Shown: one piece after another, positions 24,730-34,554 of the stretch
Numbering within the stretch: the first letter of the stretch is position 1
Layout: every line of letters begins with the position of its first letter
Assembly: GCF_000321225.1 (NCBI RefSeq)
Contig: NW_004450397.1
Location: forward strand, 5,022,272 to 5,086,271
DNA length: 64,000 bases
Origin: Odobenus rosmarus divergens
Lineage: Eukaryota > Chordata > Mammalia > Carnivora > Odobenidae
Direction: 5' to 3'
Program-made: the position numbers and the translations under genes
Notes under the pieces: model-generated
What the model saw: the letters and a program-made list of their open reading frames with translations, nothing else
Told to the model about the DNA's origin: nothing
Database searches by the model: none

Positions 24730-25390
24730 AGTCATTCTTTTAAAACATTAACTTTAAAAAATTATGTAAAATTTACATCAGTGAAATGCATAGCTCTTCA
24801 TTATCAATTTTTTCTTTTTTTTAATTTAAAGTCAATTAGCCAACATATAGTACATCATTAGTTTTTGATGTAGTGTTCAACGATTCATTAGTTGTGTATA
24901 ACACCCAGTGCTCACCACATCACATGCCTTCCTTAATACTCATCACTATCAAATTTGATGAGTTTTGGTAAATAAACATCCATCTGGTTACCATTCCAAT
25001 CAATACTCAGAGCAGTTCAATCACCTTAAACATTTCCCTTAGGCCCCTTCCAGTGAAACCCCACACCACATGTGCTAATTTTGCCTGTTCTTAAACTTCA
25101 GAAAAGTTTATTAATTATATTTATTGTTTTCAGCTTGTCCTCTGTCATTCAATTTAATGGTTTTTGAATTATTCACATTGCTCTAGTTAATTATTTTTTA
25201 TTCCTGCATCGTAAACCACTGTTATGACTATCTCATAATTTGCTTATTCATTCTCCTGGTCATGGTCTTTTGGATCATTTCCAGTTTTTGGATTATATGA
25301 ACAAAACTGACATGAACATTCTCATACAAGTCTTTTTGTAGATGTATGCTTTATTTTCCCTCAGATGAATTTATGACTGGAATTGCTCAG
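24730..25390 (-). mobile_element. Old L1 (L1M type) 3' region
   Basis: Plus-strand text is the reverse complement of an old L1 3' end: 'gtaaaatttacatcagtgaa', 'atttgatgagttttggtaaa', then 'tcttttggatcatttccag' and 'atgactggaattgctcagtc'. It is interrupted at 24811-24942 by a younger L1 tail. Confidence 0.65.
24811..24942 (-). mobile_element. Truncated carnivore L1 3' end inside older L1
   Basis: The reverse complement of a carnivore L1 terminus: T-rich start, 'caattagccaacatatagta', 'gttgtgtataacacccagtg' and 'ctcaccacatcacatgcc'. The flanks 24798-24810 and 24943-24956 look like a slightly diverged target-site duplication. Confidence 0.75.
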
Positions 25391-26341
25391 TCATTTAATT
25401 TTTTAAGATGAGATATAATTTACATATCATAAAATTCACCCTTTCAGATTATTCGGTAGTTTTTACTATATCCACAAGACTGTGTAATGATCACCACTAT
25501 CTAATTAAGAATATCTTTATCATGCCAAAAAGAAACCCCATACCTGGTCACTCCCCATTCCTCCCCATTTCAGTCCTTGACAACTACTAATCAACTTCCT
25601 ATCTCTATTATTTGACTTTTCTGGATATTTCATATAAATGGAATAATACAATATGTGGACTTTTGTGTCTGGCTTCTTTCACTTAGCATGTTTTCAAGAT
25701 TTATCCATGTTGTAATGTGGATAAACATGTCATTCATTTAATGGCTGAATAATATTTCAATGCATGAATACACTATATTTGTTTTTCCAACCATCAGTTG
25801 ATGTACACTTGTGTTGTGTCGCTTTTTGGCTATTATGAAGTATACTGGCATGAATATTTATGTATGGTAAACCCATTTTCTCAGTTCTCTTGGATATATA
25901 CCTATGAGTGGAATTGTGGGTCATATGGTAACTCTATATTTAACATTTTGAGGAAATGCCAGACTGTTTTCCAAAGTAGCTGTACCAGTTTACATTCCTA
26001 CCAGCAATGTATGAAGGCTCAAAAATTTTGTTTATAGCCAACCTAATGGGTGTGAATTGTATTTCATTACGGCTTTGATTTACATTTCTCTAATGACTAA
26101 TGATGAGCATTCTTTCATGTGCTAATTGGCCACTTCTATATCTTCTTTGGAGGCGTGGTATCTCCAAATACTTTACCCTATTTTAATTGGGTTATTTGCC
26201 TTTTTATTGTTGAGTTGTAAAAGTTTGTTCCATAGTCTGGATACTAGACCTTTATCAGATATATGATTTGCAAAAATTTCTCACAGTTTCTGGATTGTCA
26301 TTTTACTTTCTTGATAGTGTACTTTAAAGCACAAAAGTTTT

Positions 26342-26730
26342 TGGGGCACTTGGGTGGCTCAGTGGGTTAAGCATCAGACTCTTGATTTCAGCTCGGATCA
26401 TGATCTCAGGGTTATGAGATCAAGCCCCGTTTTGGGCTGAGTGTGGAGCCTGCTTAAAATTCTCTCTCTGGGTCCCTGGGTGGCTCAGTCCATTGAGCAT
26501 CTGCCTTAGGCTCAGGTTGTGATCTCAGGGTCCTGGGATTGAGCCCCAGTGATCAGGCTTCCTGCTCAGCAGGGAGTCTGCTTCTCCCTATCTCTCTGCC
26601 CCTCCCACTGCTTGTACTCTGTCTCTCTCTTTCTCAAATAAATAAATAAAATCTTTTAAAAAACAAAAAGGTTCACTCTCTCCCTCTGCTCTCTCTCTCT
26701 CTCTCTCTCTTTAATAAATAAATAAATAAA
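26342..26730 (+). mobile_element. Can-SINE (outer copy) split by a second SINE
   Basis: The outer copy starts 'ggggcacttgggtggctcag' and runs to 'tgcttaaaattctctctct'. It resumes after 26671 with a CT-rich tract and AATAAA-type tail. Its diverged target duplication is 26326-26341 and 26728-26743 (16 bases, three mismatches). Confidence 0.88.
26470..26671 (+). mobile_element. Can-SINE nested in the outer SINE
   Basis: A second complete sense copy begins 'ggtccctgggtggctcag', carries 'tcctgggattgagcccc' and ends in an AATAAA/A-rich tail. Ten-base flanks 26460-26469 and 26672-26681 differ at one base and look like its target duplication in the CT-rich part of the outer copy. Confidence 0.88.
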
Positions 26731-27621
26731 ACACGGAAGTTTTCAATTTTCATTAAGTCCAATTTATGTTTTCTTTTGTTATCCATGCTTTTGGTGTCAT
26801 ACCTAAAAAAAAAAAAATTGCCTAATCCAAGATTTTAAAGATTTACTCCTGTGTTTTGTTCTGTTTTTTTTTTTTTTTTAATTATTTTTTAGCTCCTACA
26901 TTTAAGTTCCTGATCTGTTTTGAGTTAATTTTTGGAAATGTTGTGAGGAAGAGACCCAGTTTTATTCTTTGCATGTGGTTATTTAGTTTTTCCAACAGTG
27001 TTTGTTGAGAAGACTATTCTTTCCCCCATTGAATTGTTTTGGCATACTTGTTGAATACCAGTTGATCACGTATGGTTTTATTTTGGGACTCTCAATTTAT
27101 TTCATGATTTATATGCCTATCCTAATGCCAGTATCATACAGTCTTAATTACTGTAGCTATGTAGTAATTTTTGAAATTGGGAACTGTGAGTCCTCAAACT
27201 TTGTTCTTTTTCAAGATTGTTTTGGCTATTCTGGGTCTCTTGTATTTTAATATGAATTTTAGGATCAGCTTGTTGATTTCAACAAAAGGCAGCTGGGATT
27301 TTGGTAGGAATTGCATTGAATCTATAGATCAGTTTGCAGAATATTGCCATCTTAACAATATTAAGTTTTCCAACACAAGAACCTAAATGTCTTTTTACTA
27401 ATTTAGATCTTTTTTTAATTTTTCAGTGATTTTTTTTGTATTTTTCGAGTCTCACACTTATTTTATTAAATTTATTCTTAAGAAACTTACTTTGAATGTT
27501 TCATAAATGGAATCACTTTCTTAGTTTTATTTTCAGATTATTTATTGCTAGTGTGTAGCAATACAATAGATTTTGTATATTGATCTTAGATCCTGCAAAA
27601 TTTGGGAATCCATTGATTATT

Positions 27622-27855
27622 CTAATTATTTTTTTCTGTGTGTGTGTAATTTTTTAAATTTTCTGTATATAAGATCATGTCATCTGCAAATATAGATAGT
27701 TTTATTTCCTCCCTTCTAATCTGGCTGTCTTTTATTTCTTTTAGTTGATTAATTCCACCCTGGCTAGAAATTCTGGTACAGTTTTGAACAGAGGTAGCAG
27801 CATTATTACCTCTTGTCTTGTTCCTGATTTGAGAATAAAAGCTTTCATATTTCAC
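27622..27855 (-). pseudogene. L1 ORF2 reverse-transcriptase fragment
   Basis: This 77-codon open stretch belongs to the old L1 above. It contains 'KLSIFADDMILY', the reverse-transcriptase metal-binding box of L1 ORF2 (the F-A-D-D form). Upstream residues such as 'RREEIKLS' fit the same region. The enzyme in a live element copies L1 RNA at a nicked target site. Here only a short remnant survives, with stops on both sides, so it cannot act. The call rests on the motif and its place in the L1 order. Confidence 0.8.
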
Positions 27856-29265
27856 TATTAATGAGATATAATCTTTGGGTTTTTGTAGAGCTCTTGATCA
27901 GGTTAGGTTCCCTTTGTCCCTAGCTTGTTAAGTGTTTGTTTTTTTTTTTAAATCATAAAAATGTGTTGGATTTTTGTCAAATGATTTTTCTTCATCTATT
28001 TACCTGATGTGAAGTTTTTATTCTTTATTCTATTGATACCATGTGTTATGTGGATTTTTACGTTCAACCAAGCTTGAATTCTTGGGATAAATTCTCCCTC
28101 ATCATGGGGTAATGATCCTTGTCATATGTCTCTGGATTCAGTTTGGTAGTGTTTTGTTGAGTATTTTTGGTATCTATATTCATAAGGGGTAATGTTCTGT
28201 GCATTTCTTTCCTTGTGATGTCTTTGGTTGATTTTATATCATGTTAACACTGACCTCATAACGTATGTTGAGAAGTATTCTAATCTCTTCCATTTCTTGG
28301 AAGAGTTTGTGACAGATCAGTGTTAGTTCTTTAAACATTGGGTAAATTTTACCAGTTTACCAGTGAAACAATCTTGCCCTGGGCTTTTATTTGTGAGAAA
28401 TTTTCTTGATTACTAACTATATCTCTTCACTTGTTATAAGTCTATTCAGATTCTCTATTTCTTCTTGAGTCAGTTTTGTAGTTTTTATGTTTCTAGGAAT
28501 TTGTCCATTTCATCTAGACTCTCTAATTTGTTGGCATAAAATTGTTCATCTTGCTCACTTATAATGGATTTTATTTCTGCGAAGTTGACAGTAGTGTCAC
28601 CTCTTCCATTCTTGATTTTATAAATTTGACTCCTCTTTTTTTCTTGATCAGTGGAGCTACTGGTTTGCCAATTTCATTGTTCTTTTCAAAGAATTAACTT
28701 TTGGTTTTGCTAATTTTTTCTCTTGTATTATATCCTCATTTCATTTATTTCCACCCAAGTATTTATTATTGCCTTCCTTCTGCTTGCTTTGGGTCTAGTT
28801 TGCTCTACTTTTTCTAGTTTCATATGGTGGGAAGATTAGGTTACTGATTTAAGATGCTAGCAAAATGTACTTTTTTAAGGTATTTGTCCATTTCTTGTAA
28901 GTTGTAGAATTATTGACTTATATTTGTTGATAATATTCTTATTGTCTTTTTAATATTTGTAATCTCTGTGGGATGTTATTTCTTTCATTCCTGGTATAAC
29001 ACTGTGTTTTCTCTTTTTATTTTCTTCAGTTTTGCCAAGGTTTACCAATTTCACTAATATCTTCAAAGAACAAGTTTTTTGCTTTGATAATTTTATCTAT
29101 TGTTTGTGCATTGTTTATTTCATTATTTTTGCTCTCACTAAATGGAGGGGTCTCATATCAGTTGGTTCATTGTGCAGACAACCATAAATGAATTTCTAGG
29201 ATAAGTTTTGTTCTATTCAATGCAATTACATCTCAGTTTGTCATACTGAAGTCTTTTTTTTTTTG

Positions 29266-29705
29266 TCTTTGCCAGCAATTTATTTATTTATTTTCTTTTT
29301 TAAATTATTGGTTTCAAGGGTAGAATTTAGTGATTCATCAGTTGCATATAACACCCAATGCTCATTACATCAAGTGCCCTCCTTAATTCCCATCACCCAA
29401 TTATCCCATGTCTCCACTCACCTCCCCTCCAACAACCCTGTTTGTTTCCTATAGTTAAGAGTTTCTTAGATTTGACTCCCTGTCTGTTTTCCTCTTATTT
29501 TATTTTTTTCCTTCCTTTCTCATATGTTCATGTTTTGTTTCTTAAATTCCACATAGGAGTTAAATCATATGGCATTTGTCTTTCTATGACTTATTTTGCT
29601 TAGAATAATATCCTCTAGTTCCATCCACATCATTGCATATGGCAAGATTTTATTCTTTTTGATGGCTGAGTACACCACATCTTTATCCATTCATCTGTCA
29701 GTGAG
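29266..29705 (-). mobile_element. Carnivore L1 3' end
   Basis: Reverse-complement terminus: T-rich start, 'agtgattcatcagttgcata', 'taacacccaatgctcattac', 'cttaattcccatcacccaat' and then 'ctagttccatccacatcatt' from the ORF2 end. It directly abuts the older L1 on its left. Confidence 0.85.
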
Positions 29706-30034
29706 GAACTTCTCTGGCTCCTAAGGTCAACTATCACAGAATGATCACTATGTTACAACCTCTTCAGTTAAATTTATGTAATCATTATTATCTTGTTTTA
29801 AATATAAATAAATTGAGGCTAAGGAAATGAAAGTTTGAAATACTGGATCCAAGGTCAGAGGACTTTCTACTATATCACATTGCATCTCCATGTACTGAGC
29901 CAAAGAAAGTGACAAGCATAAAAGAATTCAGTATGTATGATAAACTTGTTTCCTCATGTCCTAAACCAAAGAAAGTGATAAAAAAGAATTGGATACTGAA
30001 GTTCCTCATTATCTATGTAGGCTATTGACCAATA
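29706..30034. other. Diverged MIR-like DNA and a short near-repeat
   Basis: Positions about 29780-29890 weakly resemble reverse-complement MIR ('attgaggctaaggaaatga'). A near-repeat of 'ccaaagaaagtga...agaatt' occurs at about 29900 and 29965. Confidence 0.35.
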
Positions 30035-30365
30035 ACCTTTTTTAATTGATGTATAATTGACATATAGTCATTTTAGCTTCAGATATACAACAAACGTATT
30101 TGATGTTTGTATACATTACAAAATGATCATTGCAGTAAGTGTAGTTATCATCCATTACCATACATAGTTACAAAAATGTTTTTTCTTATGATGAGCTCTT
30201 TTAAGAAATATTCTCTTAGAAACTTTCAAACATGCCATACAGTATTAACTAGTTACTGTGTTGTACATTACAAAACCATGACATTTATTTTATAAATATT
30301 TTTATATTTTAGTTCATTCCTTTCAACCCCTTTTTTCCATTTCACCCTCTCCCAAACCCCGATAG
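30035..30365 (-). mobile_element. L1 3' end fragment
   Basis: Reverse-complement L1 terminus: 'attgatgtataattgacata', 'gtatacattacaaaatgatc', 'gtagttatcatccattacc' and 'actgtgttgtacattacaaa'. Confidence 0.75.
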
Positions 30366-30619
30366 CTTTTATTTAATGTATAATCTGATCATACACATTG
30401 CAGATCTATCTAATCTATGATGGAAATAATTCCCGAGTGGAAAGCTTCCCAAAGGTATTTATAAATACTCTCACAAGTACTTATTTTTCTCTAAATGTCA
30501 TCTGGAGGATGCTAAAGTAAAGTATACTGAAAATTTAATAAACATCAACCTGCAATTCAAATTGAAATTCTGCCTTCTTTTTGTTTAATTTTTGTGATAA
30601 TATCTTGCCTTGGAAAAAC
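30366..30619. other. Unassigned non-coding DNA
   Basis: Nothing recognised. Confidence 0.35.
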
Positions 30620-31120
30620 TGTAAGCTGGCTGTTTCAGTTAGCTTTTCACCTCCAAACTCAGTAGAATGAAACAATAAAATACTTACTTATTTAACTAAA
30701 TTGTGGCTCAGCTATTTAGGTTAAACTCAGCTAGGTGTTTTTTTCTGCTGGTCTTAGCTGGGTTTACTATGGACTTTCAGTCAGCTGTTAGCTTAGTTTC
30801 TGTTTATCTGTTAGTCTGTTTCTGGAGTTTGGCTGATTATTGATTGGTGCAATGAAAAATTGTGGTATTTGCCTCTCACCTTCCAGCAGAATAACCCTTG
30901 TCATATGATGGCTTATTTATATGGTGGCTCTGGATTCCAAGACATGGAGAAGGCAAGCTCCTATATATAAGGTCTTTCCAGCCTCTGCTTCTATCACGTT
31001 TGCTAATGTCTCATCAATGAAAGAAAGTCACCTGGCCAATCCGAACTTATAGGAGTGGAAAGTAGATTCCACCTTTTGGCGGGAGTCAAGTGCAAAGAAT
31101 GATGGCCATTTTTGTTATCT
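30620..31120 (+). mobile_element. Old mammalian repeat, copy 1 of a related pair
   Basis: Landmarks are 'gctggtcttagctgggtt', 'gcctctgcttctatcacgtt', 'tgctaatgtctcatcaatga' and 'agtagattccaccttttgg'. The same family appears at 31895-32360 in the same orientation. The family name is not assigned. Confidence 0.55.
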
Positions 31121-31894
31121 ACTACATTGGCTCTGGATGCAGTAAAAGGAATATGAGGCCAGGAAAGAGGTGTTCTCATCAGTATCTCTAGGATATTAAC
31201 AAAGGTATGCCCTGTGTCAGAAGGATGGTTGGGACACACCCCACATCACCATCCAGCTAAGGCTTTAATCTATGAAGAGCTTTCCTGGCAAATGAACAAA
31301 TGCATTCCACTTACAGACTGCTAGAAAAGCATTTGATTCACCAGATAGCAGAAATATAAACTTTTCTTTGTTATCTTTCCCATGTTCTTCTTCCTCTTTC
31401 TCTCAACCACCCTACTCTCCAACCCATTTGATATCTTTTATAAAATCCTGCCACTGACTGTCCTGGACTCAGTCCCTGTGAATGGTCAGGAAAAGTGCCA
31501 AATACCTGCTGCTTTATCTGAAAGAGGGCATGAGGCTCATAAGTCCAGAAAATAAGATCAAAGAGATCTGACAGGCCAGGCTAAATTCTCAGATCCAATT
31601 TTAGAGCCTTTTAGGTTGAACCCACAGCATGAGTGCAAATGTACATACTTGAACACTCACCACACTTCTGACCATGGGTACCTTGAAACACACACAAACT
31701 GAAACATTAATTTCAGCAAATATGAGGTCTGGAAAGTGGGGGGTGGACCAACAGGAGGGAAGCAAAAGGAGATGTTTTCTCTAGTAGCACAATGCCACAT
31801 TTCTTTCTCCAAAGAGACACTGAGGCAGCTGTCTTGTTAACATTTGTGACTACTCTGTCAATATTTCTCCCCCAAATTAACTCACCATTATCAG
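31121..31894. other. Unassigned non-coding DNA
   Basis: No gene or recognised repeat. Confidence 0.35.
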
Positions 31895-32360
31895 AAGGTT
31901 TATTTGTCAGCTATTGTTAAGCACACCAAACCAAAGCCCAGTTGCTTCAAGCAATAAACATTTACTGTGTGTCATGACTCTGTGGACTGGGTGGGCAGTT
32001 CTGTTGATCTGAGCCAGCCTCAGAAAGCTTCCTTGGACTCACTCATGGAATTATCACCTATGGATCTCAAAGGGACTGGCTATGCCCCTGCTGGGTAAAC
32101 TTAGCCTTCCTCCATGCATTTCTCACATTTCTCCAGCCAGTTAGCTGAGGCATATCTTCATATTCATGGCCCAGGAACAAATGGGGCAGGAAAGCAATAC
32201 TAGTTCACAAGCGTTTTCAAGACTCCGCTTGGGTCTTGTTTGCTAACTCCCATTGGCCAAAGCAAGTGACACAGATGAGCCCAGAGAGAAGTGGTCACTT
32301 AGAACATCTTGCCCACAGTGGTTGTAGTGGAAAATTGGAGACATCAACGCAACCAATTTA
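31895..32360 (+). mobile_element. Old mammalian repeat, copy 2 of a related pair
   Basis: Landmarks are 'cagctattgttaagcacacc', 'ctgtggactgggtgggcagt', 'ctccgcttgggtcttgttt' and 'cccattggccaaagcaagtg'. They share order with 30620-31120, but the two copies are strongly diverged. Confidence 0.6.
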
Positions 32361-33694
32361 CCATCTTAGTTGTGTAAAAGTGTGGGGATTAAAAAAATAG
32401 TTACATTTAGTTGTCATATACTGAATGGTCTAGTCCTAGCATTGTCCTTGTTAGTGTTCATTTGGTTCAGCCATTCCTGGAGGTTTTTTTCCCCCCACCG
32501 ACACCTCAACATCAATGAGTTTTTCTCAGACTCAAGTCAGCCTGGGTTGGTGGGAGATGGGAAGGAGAGAGGAGGTGGTGACAGCTAATCTGTTGATATT
32601 CCCTTGTGGGTGTCCCAGTGTATGAGTCCTGCATGGTGTTGGTTCTGTGTCTTCTCTCCTTTGACCACATGACAAATTGTACCCCAGAGGACTCACTTAT
32701 AGAAGAAAGGCTTTCTGTTTTTGAGCAGCGGAACTAAGCCTTATGACTCACAGACTTTCTTGATTCAGCGTAGTGTTCCCCTTCTCAGTGTCCAGTTTCC
32801 CCGTATAGATAATAGAAATAATTAACTCCCAGAGAGAGTTTGAGATATATATGTGTGTGGAGGGGGTGCTAACCTGAATATAAGATACTGTGCTAAAAGT
32901 GTATAAGGGTGAGTCACCCACCAGAATTTACCCTCTTAACTGGTTCTTCAACTTATCACTGGCTAAAAGATGTAACCATGATGTAATCAAGTATGGATAT
33001 AACAAGAAGGATTTAGATCTGATGGTAGGAATAATCTTGTGGTAAAAAATAAACAGTACAAAGTGATTCTCTTTCCCTCTTCCAAAGCACAGGAAGCCTC
33101 CAGGGTCCTGCTTCAGCCCTCACACCAACTGTGCAGTGGCTAAGATCCTCACACCCTCTGCCTGCCTCTGGAGTGAGGTCACAAGGTATTTCAGTCCTGT
33201 GACCGAGGTGTGAACCGCAGCCAAAGGGGAGGAAGTACTTCCAGAGCCTGAGTACCAAGGTGTGATAGGACTTAAAGGTTTTGCAAGTGTTTCAGTTTTT
33301 TTTTTTTTATCCTATTTTTCTTTTTGTATCTCTCTCTCTTTCTCTCATGTAAAAGTAGTTGTCCTCCTACTTTCAGGAAAATTTCCTCTGGAAAATATTA
33401 ATGTTTTAAACTTATCTTCATCTTCAAAATAACTGTGTTTCAAAAGTTTGCTGAGTCTAAGCATACCTTTCTCATCTTCTTGTACCATAGGCATAGGGAA
33501 GTGCTTAAGAGCATATTTTCTTTGGGATTCCTCAATGTCCTGAGATAGGGATTTCATGAACACAACCATCATCGATAAGCACACATAATTACTGAGCCTT
33601 TTATGGGTTCCATTTTCTGCTGGATGCCATGAGAGATACAGAGAAGGTCGATATATGGATGCCAACTCTACTAGATACATTACTGAACAGTGCA
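32361..33694. other. Unassigned non-coding DNA
   Basis: No gene is supported. A 116-codon minus-strand frame at 33345-33695 has no recognised domain and overlaps sequence that looks like a diverged repeat ('ggatgccatgagagatacag'). A T run and CT tract lie at about 33296-33348. Confidence 0.4.
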
Positions 33695-33785
33695 AAGTAT
33701 AATAAGATCATAGGATTCTAGACCTGAAAGGCATCTTTCAGAGTTCAAAGCACTTATTTTACAGATGAGTAAGCAGAGGCCCAGA
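33695..33785 (-). mobile_element. MIR-like fragment
   Basis: 'cttattttacagatgagtaa' and 'gcagaggcccagaaacac' match the reverse complement of MIR-type elements. It ends where the duplicated segment begins. Confidence 0.45.
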
Positions 33786-34145
33786 AACACATTCTCCAAA
33801 AAGCTGATAAAATCCCAGCTGCAAATTCACCAATACTAGTTTAACATAACAGACAAACAAATACAAAATGTTTCTCTCATTTATATCCAGGGAATAGATT
33901 ATATTTTATATCCTGATATTGAGGTGTTGGACTTCAAATCTGCTTTCATATATCATCATGTAGGAGCAAATGTGGATGCAGATCTCATTATCCTATTTAA
34001 AGGAGCTGATACAATGATACCACAAAACAAGAGATGCAGCATTTCCAGAGTGAAGAATTTTTCATTATGTATTTAACTAGGGTTTCAGTGGGAATTTATG
34101 TGGTGTGGATACAAGATGGGGATGAGGGATATTATTAAGAAGGCT
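33786..34145 (+). repeat. Direct duplicated segment, copy A
   Basis: About 360 bases that align colinearly with 37143-37513. Shared blocks include 'tctctcatttata', 'caaatgtggatgcagat', 'ggagctgat' and 'ggaatttatgtggtgtggat'. By eye roughly four of five bases agree, with small insertions in copy B. The segment does not match a repeat family I know, and neither copy has a long open frame. Confidence 0.85.
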
Positions 34146-34326
34146 TCAGTTTTGGAGTCAGACTTGAAATTAAGTCTCACTCACAGGCCGAGTGGGGTCT
34201 CAGGGTTATGGCTACTCTGTGGAGAGAAAACAATGAAAATCTAGGTAGCAAGGAGAGTCACCATGGAAATCTTTCCTTAATCTCATACACAGAAGGTTCT
34301 GTGCTGGACTCTATGCCAGTTCTTAG
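34146..34326. other. Unassigned non-coding DNA
   Basis: Nothing recognised between duplicated copy A and the SINE. Confidence 0.35.
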
Positions 34327-34340
34327 CAGTGAGAACACTT

Positions 34341-34540
34341 GGGGTGCCTGGGGGGCTCAGTCGTTAAGCGTCTGCCTTCGGCTCAGGTCATGGTCCCAGG
34401 GTCCTGGGATCGAGCCCCACATCGGGCTCCCTACTCCGCGGGAAGCCTGCTTCTCCCTCTCCCACTCCCCCTGCTTGTGTTCCCTCTCTCGCTGTGTCTC
34501 TGTCAAATAAATAAATAAAATCTTTAAAAAAAAAACAAAA
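34341..34540 (+). mobile_element. Young Can-SINE with exact target duplication
   Basis: A near-consensus sense copy from 'ggggtgcctggggggctcag' to an AATAAATAAATAAAATCTTT-type tail. It keeps CpG-containing positions ('gtcgttaagcg', 'gggatcgagcccc' at 34406-34418, 'ctccgcggg') that decay in old copies. The flanks 34327-34340 and 34541-34554 are identical ('cagtgagaacactt'). Confidence 0.97.
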
Positions 34541-34554
34541 CAGTGAGAACACTT

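Larger units (their letters stand above)
25391..29262 (-). mobile_element. Old L1 with decayed ORF2, minus strand
   Basis: A long reverse-complement L1. From the left it shows 3' UTR blocks ('ccttgacaactactaatcaa', 'atcagttgatgtacacttgt', 'ttctcttggatatatacct', 'tttccaaagtagctgtacc'). It then runs toward the 5' end through ORF2, including a reverse-transcriptase catalytic box near 27671-27705. The reading frame is broken by many stops and shifts. A SINE-in-SINE cluster interrupts it at 26342-26730. The 5' end is missing. Confidence 0.8.

Noticed and set aside
33345..33695. 116-codon minus-strand frame with a normal-looking composition
   Set aside because: No recognised domain, no clear exon borders, and part of the DNA resembles a diverged repeat.
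34341..34420. tRNA-like sequence with A- and B-box text
   Set aside because: It is the tRNA-derived head of a Can-SINE. The same holds for the other SINE copies, so no tRNA gene is called.
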